33,359 nt of DNA from Campylobacterales bacterium (lineage in GTDB: Bacteria > Campylobacterota > Campylobacteria > Campylobacterales > Sulfurimonadaceae): positions 1-33,359 of the forward strand of contig JACUTT010000022.1 of NCBI GenBank assembly GCA_014859655.1, read 5' to 3'. The translations under genes and the position numbers were made by a program. Shown here piece by piece: positions 26,264-33,087 of this stretch; positions within the stretch are counted from its first letter, which is position 1; each line of letters starts with the position of its first letter. The notes below the pieces were generated by a model. It saw nothing but the letters and a program-made list of their open reading frames with translations. It did not search any database and was not told the origin of the DNA.

Positions 26264-26433
26264 GTCAAAAGCCTCTTAGTTTCTGCGGTGATTATAACAC
26301 TTATTGGACTTGATTTTAAAATGATGGCGGGGATTGCTTGCGTAGTATTAAAGAGCAGAAGATTTAGCCGATGTTTTTTGATTGATTATTTAAACGTTAT
26401 GCTATACAATGCCTTAAATCCGTTAACAAATAA

Positions 26434-26620
26434 GGGCACCTCTAAAAACCCCAACTGCCTTCAGAAGGAAAAAGAGAGATGAGATTGTGCAGAACTTTTC
26501 TTGCACCCCAAGGGTATTTGTCCCTTCGGTCGGGCAAATCATAGCCGTAGCTATGGTGATAGAAAATTGTGTGCAAGATTTCTCTTTTTTTCCCTCCCTT
26601 CGGGCGATAAAGAGATGCCC
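26434..26620. mobile_element. MITE-like element, short form with inverted core (copy C, 187 bp)
   Basis: The left arm 26434-26479 matches copy B 9231-9276 at 45 of 46 positions. The right arm (26580-26620) is collinear with 9346-9383. The element is flanked by perfect 4-bp duplications ATAA (26430-26433 and 26621-26624). Between the arms the core 26479-26580 matches copy B only when reverse-complemented, with an extra 33 bp. Its right terminus gataaagagatgccc differs from that of copies A and B but shares the reverse-complement end GGGCATCTCT. The terminal inverted match is therefore short (GGGCAYCTCT). No ORF. It ends 19 bp before the nitroreductase start. Confidence 0.85.
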
Positions 26621-26639
26621 ATAAGTGAAAGGAACGCTG

Positions 26640-27305
26640 ATGAATGTATTAGAAGCATTGCGAAAACGAAAATCTGTCAGATCGTTTTTAGACAAAGAAG
26701 TGGAAAAAGAGAAAATCAAAACTATTTTGGACAATGCGAAGCGTGCTCCTTCTGCTGCTAATACACAGCCATGGATGGTCTGTGTTGTCAGCGGAGATAA
26801 AAAAAAGAAGATAGAAGCTAGAGTCATCGAAGCATTCGAACGTGGTAAAAAAACAACTATGGACTACCAATACTATCCGCTTCAATGGGATGAGCCCTAC
26901 AAAAGCAGAAGAAAAGAGACAGGTCTTTTGATGTATCGGACTTTGGGGATCGGCAGAGAAGACAAAGAGAAGCAGATCGAACAGTGGAAGGCTAACTACA
27001 GAGCATTTGACGCACCGGTGGTATTGTACTTTTTCATCGATTCCACCTTAGAAAAAGGCTCCTACCTCGATTATGGAATGTTTTTACACTCCATAACGTT
27101 AGCGGCAACGGAGTTGGGACTGGGGAACTGTCCTCAAGCTGCTTTAGCTGAGTTTCCCTGTATCGTCAAAGAGGAACTGGACATCGGACGAGACAAAGTG
27201 CTGCTTTGCGGTATAGCTTTGGGCTATGAAGACACAAGCGCTCCGATCAACAGTTATCGTACAGAGCGGGTTTCACTCGAAGAGTTTGTTTCTTTTTACG
27301 AATAA
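26640..27305 (+). CDS. Nitroreductase-family flavoprotein
   Basis: The 221-aa protein has the FMN-binding pattern RKRKSVRSFLDKEV, DNAKRAPSAANTQPW and LGLGNCPQAALAEFP, then GIALGYEDTSAPINSYRTER. These proteins reduce nitroaromatics, quinones or flavins with NAD(P)H in vitro; the natural substrate here is unknown. I use ATG 26640, with GAAAGGA 8 bp upstream, over GTG 26625, which would put the ribosome binding site inside the gene. Element copy C separates this start from the nearest -10-like sequence, TATACA at 26403-26408, so the transcript may carry the element as leader. Confidence 0.87.
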   Translation: MNVLEALRKRKSVRSFLDKEVEKEKIKTILDNAKRAPSAANTQPWMVCVVSGDKKKKIEARVIEAFERGKKTTMDYQYYPLQWDEPYKSRRKETGLLMYRTLGIGREDKEKQIEQWKANYRAFDAPVVLYFFIDSTLEKGSYLDYGMFLHSITLAATELGLGNCPQAALAEFPCIVKEELDIGRDKVLLCGIALGYEDTSAPINSYRTERVSLEEFVSFYE

Positions 27306-27416
27306 CAGGTGACAGCAGGCTTGGTTCCAACGATAGCAAAGGCAAAAATTGAATTTTGGTTCGCCGCTCTACCCTTTTGGTTGATCGCAACATGGGGTTT
27401 GAGGCGTTCCATCTTC

Positions 27417-27611
27417 TTAGCTGCATTCTGAAGCATTTGAGTTGCAGCATCCCGTCGTGCCGTCACATCCGCCGAGATGTTTTTCCAATGGGCACCAGTT
27501 TATGATACCAAAAAAGAGGGGAATTGCCCCCAGATAAAACCATTCGATTCCACTGTATGTACCATACGCAATCAATCCTGCTACAAGAGCTATTCTAAAC
27601 AATCTGCCCAT
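27417..27611 (-). CDS. DUF2892/YgaP-like small membrane protein
   Basis: The 64-aa protein has two short membrane segments (about 5-20 and 24-38) and the DUF2892 pattern YLGAIPLFFGIINWCPL. Its tail GGCDGTTGCC...CS has five cysteines after the CPL motif and could bind metal or take part in sulfur transfer; YgaP-type domains often pair with rhodaneses, but none is adjacent. An AAGGAG site 8 bp before ATG 27611 is strong, so it is probably expressed. Upstream lies a degenerate region resembling ynfA. Confidence 0.72.
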   Translation of the reverse strand: MGRLFRIALVAGLIAYGTYSGIEWFYLGAIPLFFGIINWCPLEKHLGGCDGTTGCCNSNASECS

Positions 27612-27714
27612 ATTTTATTCTCCTTTTTTGTTTCGCCATTAAGACACTCCTGTATCATCGGCGCAAGGCTCTGTGCATCTAGGTCACCCATAATCGTAAT
27701 CGTTAGAAGCCCTA

Positions 27715-27955
27715 GAATTAAAAAAGATAGAGGATATGAATCCCCCATAGACAGTATACGCTTTTCCGGCAAATTCAACTTCGATTTTGGCTAATGCCCA
27801 TGCAAAAAAGAATCGGTGAGATGACCCCAAGGCAAATCACACATTCCCTTTGTTTATTTTGATCCCCACCCAGAATGCATAACATCCAAATCAATCTTAT
27901 AAGAGTGCTCAGCACACCAATTCAAGCGCCAAAAGTGCAACACTAAAAAAAGACA
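27715..27955 (-). pseudogene. Probable remnant of a YnfA-type (UPF0060) membrane protein gene
   Basis: Read on the minus strand, three pieces in different frames resemble successive parts of YnfA: VALLALELVC near 27915-27945, GVISPILF near 27803-27828, and FAWALAKIEVEFAGKAYTVY then GGFISS across 27720-27810, where YnfA has AAAGRVYAAYGG-like sequence. Stops and frame changes separate them. This is by-eye recognition of a short, low-complexity family, so certainty is limited. It may explain the 460 bp without an intact gene before the tRNA. Confidence 0.4.
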
Positions 27956-28073
27956 GGTGGTAGAAAACAGGGTGTTGAAAGTTAGTCGTGTGTGACAGAT
28001 TTGTGCACCAATTGCTTTTTGTATGGATGATCTGTTTTGAAAGCTCTTAAAATAGGGGGTTGTAGAGGAAAAG

Positions 28074-28148
28074 TGGTGACCCCAAGGAGATTTGAACTCC
28101 TATGGCATGGATGAAAACCATGAATCCTAACCATTAGATGATGGGGCC
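28074..28148 (-). tRNA. tRNA-Glu (anticodon UUC)
   Basis: On the minus strand the cloverleaf folds cleanly. The acceptor stem is GGCCCCA pairing with UGGGGUC. The anticodon stem CAUGG/CCAUG holds the loop UUUUCAU with anticodon UUC. The T-arm is AGGAG-UUCAAAU-CUCCU. A genomically encoded CCA end lies at 28074-28076. Length is 75 nt. A TATAAT -10 box lies at 28177-28182 (minus strand), about 29 bp upstream of the mature 5' end. Confidence 0.95.
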
Positions 28149-28176
28149 ATTCGTACAACTGAATTGTTGTGGCGGA

Positions 28177-28205
28177 ATTATATTGTTTAAATACTTAAGT
28201 ATTTA
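28177..28205 (-). promoter_or_regulatory. tRNA-Glu promoter with palindrome at the -35 region
   Basis: The minus strand carries TATAAT at 28177-28182. Immediately upstream lies an 18-bp perfect palindrome TAAATACTTAAGTATTTA at 28188-28205, overlapping where a -35 element would be. Such symmetry can be an operator or just A/T-rich chance. Confidence 0.5.
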
Positions 28206-28275
28206 TAAATCTAATTTTTTTAAAACAAGATAGCAAATTGCGGTTTTTATAATTATTTTTAGTTATAATTATCAC

Positions 28276-28549
28276 ATGAAACAACTAGATTTTTTTATAT
28301 ACCGGTCCAGAAGAGTTAAAAGTATTTATGTGGGCGAATGCGTTGAGCGGTCCCGTCATGGTCCAGCTCTTCTCTTGTGATAATTTTGATGCGCGCAGGA
28401 TCTCGCATGAGATTAAGTCGATGAACAAAGACGCGAACGTCGTAGCACAGGTGCAGCTGCTGGAATTTTATTTTTTTCATTCCAGTCCGGTGGCTGTTTT
28501 CAACTATGTCTTGCATGGTGACAATTGGAGCATTACCGAAGCGACATAA
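28276..28549 (+). pseudogene. Frameshifted FIST-like sensor domain fragment
   Basis: ATG 28276 opens MKQLDFF, but a run of seven T at 28270s-28280s puts the rest out of frame. If one T is dropped, the reading continues YTGPEELKVFMWANALSG and PVMVQLFSCDNFDARR as one roughly 90-residue protein to the TAA at 28547-28549. MVQLFSCDNFDARRISHEIK resembles the start of FIST N-terminal sensor domains (LIQIFSG-type strand then helix). The rest of the domain is missing. Since a histidine-kinase remnant follows, this is probably the 5' piece of one eroded FIST/kinase gene. A sequencing error in the homopolymer is possible. Confidence 0.45.
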
Positions 28550-28886
28550 AGCGTTTCGCAATAGGGGTATCTGTGGGAGTGTTTTATAAAAAACAAGCAG
28601 GCAATCAAAAAGACCATTTATGAAGACCAGCTCTGAAGTATTAAATCCTTTGCTTTTATTGCAAACATATCAAAACAGAAGCAGTTTGAAGAGTGCCTCA
28701 TGCAACAAAAAAGAGAGTATCAGAAAGCTCAATAATGCTTTGGAGGACAGGATAGCGCTTGAGGTTCAAAAAAACCGCAAAAAAGACGAAGAATCCTACG
28801 AAAAAGCATACAACACCCTTCGATTCATGTCACAAACGATAGATGACTTTAGATACTTCTTCAGACAAAAGAGCCAAGAAGATGAG

Positions 28887-28903
28887 TTTAGAGGTGCCCT
28901 TTA
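28887..28903. mobile_element. Footprint of the MITE-like element (TTTA-gaggtgccc-TTTA)
   Basis: TTTA at 28887-28890, gaggtgccc at 28891-28899 (the last nine bases of the element's right terminus) and TTTA at 28900-28903. Removing 13 bp restores DEF-SIKEAID, the expected kinase sequence. The 4-bp duplication length equals that of the two complete copies. It is read here as an element that inserted and was then lost or collapsed, leaving a scar. Confidence 0.6.
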
Positions 28904-29095
28904 GTATCAAGGAGGCCATTGACTCAGTGTGTGCTCTTTTGGGCACTACCTTGGCTTACAATCATGTTGCATGCAAGCTTGATATTCAGCGCGACAGTGT
29001 TGTCAGCGGGAGCCTCAATGAGTTCAAACAGGTCTTTATAACAACTTGAACAACGCGCAAGAAGCGATACTCAGCAGCCGTAAAAACAAAAAAAA

Positions 29096-29118
29096 GAGAT
29101 AGAGATAGAGATAGAGAT
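29096..29118 (+). repeat. Hexamer tandem repeat gagata
   Basis: Almost four copies of gagata lie within the kinase remnant, encoding an EI-EI-EI stretch in frame. Being 6 bp long, slippage would not change the frame. Confidence 0.7.
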
Positions 29119-29388
29119 TTCACAGGAGGACCGTTATGCGGTCATTAGGGTTAGGGATGCAGGCGAAGGAATTGCAGAGGAGGCGATAGGCAAGATCTTT
29201 GATCCCTATTTTACAACGAAAGAAAAAACGCAGGGAACCGGGCTAGGGCTATGTATGTCAAAACAGATTATTGAAAACTTGATGCTGGGCTCATTGGACG
29301 TAAGAAACACGCAAGAGGGCGCAGAGTTTACGATCACTTTGCGGTTAAAAAAAATGATTAGATGTTGAAAGAAGAAGGGTGCTGAAAG

Positions 29389-29410
29389 CAGGGCAGTGCG
29401 CCCTGTTTTT
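29389..29410 (+). terminator. Rho-independent terminator
   Basis: CAGGGC-agtgc-GCCCTG (29389-29405) is followed by five T. It lies 20 bp after the kinase remnant stop and touches the stop codon of the convergent response regulator. Confidence 0.7.
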
Positions 29411-29957
29411 ACTCTTCGTAGAAAGCGCGAAGTGCGCGAATGATGACAGCATTTTTAGAGATACTCTCTGTTTTTGCATTTTCATCAACAAGCTCGTAGA
29501 GGTTTAAAGGAAGTGAAATAGAGAATGTTTTTGTCTCGATCTTTTTCTTCTTGCTGATCAGTGCTGTTACATTGCTGAGAAGTTCGATGATCTTTTTTGT
29601 GTCGATAGGTTTTTGAATAAAGCTGTTAACGCCGATATCAATAGACTCAGAGATCTTTTGAATGTCATTGCTTGCTGAAATAACAATAATGATTTGGTTT
29701 GGATCGATTTCACGAAGTTTTCGTGAAAGTTCAATACCGTCCATTTCCGGCATTATGATATCTACAAATACGATGTCTGGTCTAAGGCGATCGTACATCT
29801 CCAGTGCCTCTTTGCCGTTAAAAGCAGATGAAACTTCTGAAAAGAAGTTCTTGAAGGTTGAACTTAAAAGTTCATTTGCAACACCCTCGTCCTCAACTAC
29901 CATTGCAGTGAGTTTTTTGGTTTGTTCTGTTAATTGGACTAAGTCTACGTTTGCCAT
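29409..29957 (-). CDS. Response regulator with ribbon-helix-helix output domain
   Basis: The 182-aa protein has a CheY-like receiver (about 16-135): acidic pair E22-D23, phospho-acceptor D66 in FVDIIMPEMDG, the conserved serine in VISASND and lysine in QKPID. After a lysine-rich linker the last 40 residues (about 143-182) read KTFSISLPLNLYELVDENAK then SISKNAVIIRALRAFYEE. This is a beta strand and two helices typical of CopG/Arc/MetJ ribbon-helix-helix DNA-binding domains, where the S/N turn begins helix 2. This is an uncommon output fold for response regulators. ATG 29957 has GGAGA 7 bp upstream. It converges on the broken kinase gene and may once have been paired with it. Confidence 0.85.
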   Translation of the reverse strand: MANVDLVQLTEQTKKLTAMVVEDEGVANELLSSTFKNFFSEVSSAFNGKEALEMYDRLRPDIVFVDIIMPEMDGIELSRKLREIDPNQIIIVISASNDIQKISESIDIGVNSFIQKPIDTKKIIELLSNVTALISKKKKIETKTFSISLPLNLYELVDENAKTESISKNAVIIRALRAFYEE

Positions 29958-30032
29958 ACAGTCTCCTATGAAATATATATATAATTTATTACACTTTGGC
30001 CACGTTTTTTCTACATTAGCGGCAGGTAAGTC

Positions 30033-30048
30033 TTAGAGGTGTCCTAAA
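30033..30048. repeat. Short solo match to the element terminus
   Basis: cttagaggtgtccta at 30033-30047 differs from the right terminus ttagaggtgccc by a single base. It lies in the 205-bp gap upstream of the response regulator. Flanking taag and taaa are only partly alike, so a scar is possible but unproven. Confidence 0.3.
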
Positions 30049-30162
30049 GTTTGCGTTTAATGTAAAACTAAGTGATGTGATAAAACGTTGGTATTATATT
30101 TTGTTACAGCTTAAATAGCGGTAAATATTTTTCTGTTTGCAGATTCAAATAAGAATAAATGA

Positions 30163-30357
30163 TTATTCCTCTTTTTTAAACTGCTGCAGCCACTCTTTGT
30201 CATCAAGATGATGCTTCTTGCTTTCCACTAAAGAGGCTTTTATTCCCTCCAGATCACTCAGGGACAAAAATTCCAGTACGCTGGGGCTGATGCTTGAAGA
30301 ATCACCGTATTCATTCAGAAGCAGCATGATCTCGTTTAAAATCTCTTCTTTGCTCAT
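30163..30357 (-). CDS. Small acidic protein co-transcribed with gltA
   Basis: The 64-aa protein MSKEEILNEIMLLLNEYG..., ending DDKEWLQQFKKEE, is acidic and helical, without cysteines or a membrane segment. I do not recognise it. Its ATG overlaps the gltA stop by 4 bp (ATGA), which argues for a real, translationally coupled gene. No function can be proposed. Confidence 0.6.
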   Translation of the reverse strand: MSKEEILNEIMLLLNEYGDSSSISPSVLEFLSLSDLEGIKASLVESKKHHLDDKEWLQQFKKEE

Positions 30358-31628
30358 TGCAGTATCTCTCTCTTTTGCGGTCCCGTGTATCGCTGTCTGG
30401 GACGTGCTATTTTCATCTCTTTGTCATGTTTGAGCTCAATCCACTGGGCTATCCAGCCGACAGAACGTCCGATAACGAAGATTATCGTAAACATGCTTTT
30501 GGGGATTTTAAGTGCGGTCAAGATCAGACCGGAGTAGAAATCGATGTTCGGGTAGAGCCTGCGCTGAACAAAATATTCATCACCCAAGGCAACCTCTTCG
30601 ATTTCCTTAGCTATCTCAAGAAGTTCGCTGTTTACGCCCAGTTCATCTTTGAGTTCATCAAGAAGAGTTTTGAGGATTTTCGCGCGTGGATCAAAGTTCT
30701 TATAGACGCGGTGCCCAAATCCCATCAGCTTGAAAGGATCTTCAGGGTCTTTGGCCTTTTTGATAAACTCGTCGACCCGCTCTACGCTGCCGATCATCTC
30801 CAGCTGGGCGATAACCGACTCGTTGGCTCCGCCGTGCGCGCGTCCCCAGAGGGCATTGATACCCGCAGAGATCGCTGCATAGGGGTGCGCTCCGGTTGAG
30901 GCCACACTGCGCACGGTGGCGGTCGAAGCATTTTGCTCATGATCGGCATGCAGGGTAAAGATCGTGTCAAGTGCCTTTATCTCAACATCTCGGACGGAAA
31001 GATCCACAGAGGGGTAGGCGCGCATCATATACAAAAAATTCTCCGTGTAGGAGCGCTCAATATCAGGATAGATAAAAGGTATTCCAAGGCTTCGGCGGTA
31101 GGAGAGGGCGGCCAGAGTAGGGATCTTGGCAATGATGCGACGCGCCATCACCTGGTACTCTTTTTCCGTGTTGATGTTAAGATGCTCGTAATGAAAGGCC
31201 GAAAGAGCAGAGACGGCAGACGCCATCATCGCCATGGGATGCGCGCTGTCCGGAAACGCATAAAAGAGGTTTTTCAGACCTTCATGGACGAACGAGCGCT
31301 TGCGTATTTCCACGTCAAAAGCCGCAAGCTCTGTGCGCGAGGGGAGTTTCTTCATCAACAGAAGATAGCATACATCAAGATGACTTTTCTTAGTCGCCAG
31401 GTCGCTGATGTCATATCCACGGTAGCGCAGCTCGCCTTTTTCACCGTTGATATAGGTGATGTCGGAGCTACAGTTTGCGGTGGAGGTAAACCCCGGATCA
31501 TAAGTGAACATTCCGGTTGTCTGGTACAAAGAACGTATATCGATCACATCCGGACCGACGCTGGGAGTCAAGATCTTAAACTCATACTTTTTTCCGTCTC
31601 TGTTGTCAATTAGACTTATCGTATCCAT
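30354..31628 (-). CDS. gltA: Citrate synthase, type II
   Basis: Citrate synthase condenses acetyl-CoA with oxaloacetate in the TCA cycle. The 424-aa protein is the hexameric gram-negative type with an N-terminal beta domain (ending DPGFTSTANCSSDITYING), the active-site blocks ALDTIFTLHADHEQNASTATVRSVAST and MGFGHRVYKNFDPRA (histidine about residue 303), and SIGWIAQW-like SVGWIAQWIE near the end. Members using the reductive TCA cycle also carry this gene. A TATAGT -10 candidate (31661-31666, minus strand) is about 33 bp before the ATG. Confidence 0.96.
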   Translation of the reverse strand: MDTISLIDNRDGKKYEFKILTPSVGPDVIDIRSLYQTTGMFTYDPGFTSTANCSSDITYINGEKGELRYRGYDISDLATKKSHLDVCYLLLMKKLPSRTELAAFDVEIRKRSFVHEGLKNLFYAFPDSAHPMAMMASAVSALSAFHYEHLNINTEKEYQVMARRIIAKIPTLAALSYRRSLGIPFIYPDIERSYTENFLYMMRAYPSVDLSVRDVEIKALDTIFTLHADHEQNASTATVRSVASTGAHPYAAISAGINALWGRAHGGANESVIAQLEMIGSVERVDEFIKKAKDPEDPFKLMGFGHRVYKNFDPRAKILKTLLDELKDELGVNSELLEIAKEIEEVALGDEYFVQRRLYPNIDFYSGLILTALKIPKSMFTIIFVIGRSVGWIAQWIELKHDKEMKIARPRQRYTGPQKREILQ

Positions 31629-31660
31629 GCTGGCCTCGATTTTAGGATTGTTGTGCTGTC

Positions 31661-31666
31661 ACTATA
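31661..31666 (-). promoter_or_regulatory. Candidate -10 box of gltA
   Basis: The minus strand reads acaTATAGTgacagc, giving a -10-like TATAGT about 33 bp upstream of the gltA start. No -35 box is clear. The rest of the 200-bp gap to the porin gene shows no convincing gene. Confidence 0.45.
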
Positions 31667-31828
31667 TGTTGTTTAACTTTAATTCGGTATTAAAGAGGCC
31701 CGAGGGATACAAAAGTGCGAGTACTTTAGTCCTCTGCGGCTGCCCACGTCTTTTTAAAGAGAATTTACATTATGTTAACCAATGGCAGTTATGCGGGAAA
31801 CCGTGTACCTGATTGGCCTGACAAAGGG

Positions 31829-32938
31829 CTATTTTAGGTTTTGTGAAAACTTGAGAGCTATTGATGCGCCGATAAAAACATTGTCGTTGCTCAAGGCACC
31901 CTCTTTTGGGAAAATATCATCCCTGCTTCTCAACCACCTGGCCTCAAGGCGTACGGCGAGATTCGGTGCCGGCGTGTAGTCAAGGTTGCTTGATATGCCC
32001 ATAGTTTGAAACCCATTGGGTGTTTGGGTCGCTATGATCACTCCGTCTTTGTCATGGTACTTTTCCACTCTCAGTGCCGTTGCCCAGTTCTTGTCAATGG
32101 TGTACTTGGTGATGAGAATGGGAGCGAACCAGCTGTTGTAGGCAGAACTCCCCTTCTCTTTTTGCTCATAACCGATATCGCAGCCGACGATAAGCCCAAT
32201 CTTTTCGCTGAGCTGAAACTTGCCGTAAATGTTGTTAAAATAGCGCATCTTTCGCGTCTCGTCCGGCTCGTCTGTTCCTACAAAAGTACTCCAGTTCCAG
32301 CTTACTTTTTCATTGGGCGTGTAGCTGATCTGTGTTCCGAAGGATGGTGTTGAACTGCCTTCTACTCTTTGGATGCGCTGCCATCCGTTGAGTGCGGCTG
32401 CCAAGAAAAACCACTCTTTATTCGGGCGGTAGCTCAAGGTCGCACCGCTCAAAAAGTAAGGGGAGTTCTCCGCCAGCAAGGAGCGTGTCAGCGTCCAGTT
32501 TTCGGTCGATATGGCGCTTTCAAAGCCTATAAACGAGGGGAAGATCCCCGCATCCAGCCATAGCGTGCTTGTCTCGTTCAAAGCGAAACCTACACTCGCT
32601 TCATAAATGTTTTTTGCCGCACCCTCTTCGTTTGCGTAGTTGTCATCGGCATAAGTTCCGACCTGGAGCGCTATGGAGGATCTGTACTTTGGATGTTCAA
32701 GACGCATCTGCAATAGCGCCAGATTGACATTGGCTTCGTTGTGCCTGTTGTGATTGTACAAAAATGGCTGGCGCTGCTGCGCATCGGGCTGGTTGAAATC
32801 ATAGACATAAAAGGTGTCGACAAAACCAAAGAGGCTTATCGCAGGTTTCTCTGCCCACATCGTCTTATCGCTCGCATAAAGACTTGTCATAGATAGGCAC
32901 CACAGCAACAATGCACCCGCTCTCTTTGCTATCATCAT
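31829..32938 (-). CDS. Outer-membrane beta-barrel porin (OmpL-like, putative beta-barrel porin-2 type)
   Basis: The 369-aa protein has a signal peptide (1-23, cleavage after LYASD region) and alternating hydrophobic/aromatic strands throughout. SLFGFVDTFYVYDFNQPDA near the start, FALNETSTLWLDAGIFPSFIG, GATLSYRPNKEWFF and a final strand NVFIGASIALKFSQNL fit the 'putative beta-barrel porin-2' family. It probably forms a pore of unknown solute preference. The start could be either of two adjacent ATGs (32938 or 32935). It is downstream of nothing obvious on the minus strand and faces the small RHH gene. Confidence 0.82.
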   Translation of the reverse strand: MMIAKRAGALLLWCLSMTSLYASDKTMWAEKPAISLFGFVDTFYVYDFNQPDAQQRQPFLYNHNRHNEANVNLALLQMRLEHPKYRSSIALQVGTYADDNYANEEGAAKNIYEASVGFALNETSTLWLDAGIFPSFIGFESAISTENWTLTRSLLAENSPYFLSGATLSYRPNKEWFFLAAALNGWQRIQRVEGSSTPSFGTQISYTPNEKVSWNWSTFVGTDEPDETRKMRYFNNIYGKFQLSEKIGLIVGCDIGYEQKEKGSSAYNSWFAPILITKYTIDKNWATALRVEKYHDKDGVIIATQTPNGFQTMGISSNLDYTPAPNLAVRLEARWLRSRDDIFPKEGALSNDNVFIGASIALKFSQNLK

Positions 32939-33047
32939 TTTAAGTCCGTCTGTGAATTTTGTAAAAATACTACCATAAATAGGATAACACCCCGTATAAA
33001 ACAGCCAAAAAAGGCAGGCGAAAGTAAACTCTCAGGCGGCTTTTATT

Positions 33048-33069
33048 ACTATATAGTTTATTATATAGT
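33048..33069. promoter_or_regulatory. Operator-like site upstream of the RHH gene
   Basis: ACTATATAGT (33048-33057) is a perfect 10-bp palindrome, and TATATAGT recurs 12 bp further on (33062-33069). Repeats spaced about one helical turn are typical of ribbon-helix-helix operators. The site lies 18 bp before ATG 33088 and overlaps probable -10 sequence. Confidence 0.5.
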
Positions 33070-33087
33070 GAAAAGAGAAGGTAAAAA

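Larger units (their letters stand above)
28620..29368 (+). pseudogene. Decayed sensor histidine kinase, without H-box, two frameshifts
   Basis: Pieces recognisable as a histidine kinase of the Campylobacterota AHQWRQPL-type are present. YEKAYNTLRFMSQTIDDFR lies before a frameshift, FSIKEAIDSVCALLG after it. Then comes another frameshift near 29038 and the ATPase motifs NNAQEAI, VRDAGEGI, FDPYFTTKEK and GTGLGLCMSKQIIEN. The phospho-acceptor histidine segment is absent, removed between VQKNRKKDEE and SYEKAYN. The first frameshift is exactly a 13-bp insertion (28887-28899 scar); the second fits loss of one A in ataacaac. The product cannot be functional. Confidence 0.85.

Noticed and set aside
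27590-27778. 62-aa minus-strand ORF before the DUF2892 gene.
   Set aside because: Weak composition, overlaps DUF2892 start, and the sequence in another frame fits a ynfA remnant better.
31770-31832. 21-codon ORF with possible ribosome binding site between gltA and the porin gene.
   Set aside because: Too short and without recognisable features.
33021-33045. aaactctcaggcggc resembles the conserved CUCUCAGGC segment of glycine riboswitches.
   Set aside because: The upstream GGAGAG stem partner and second conserved block are missing and the downstream gene is a DNA-binding protein, so the match is treated as chance.
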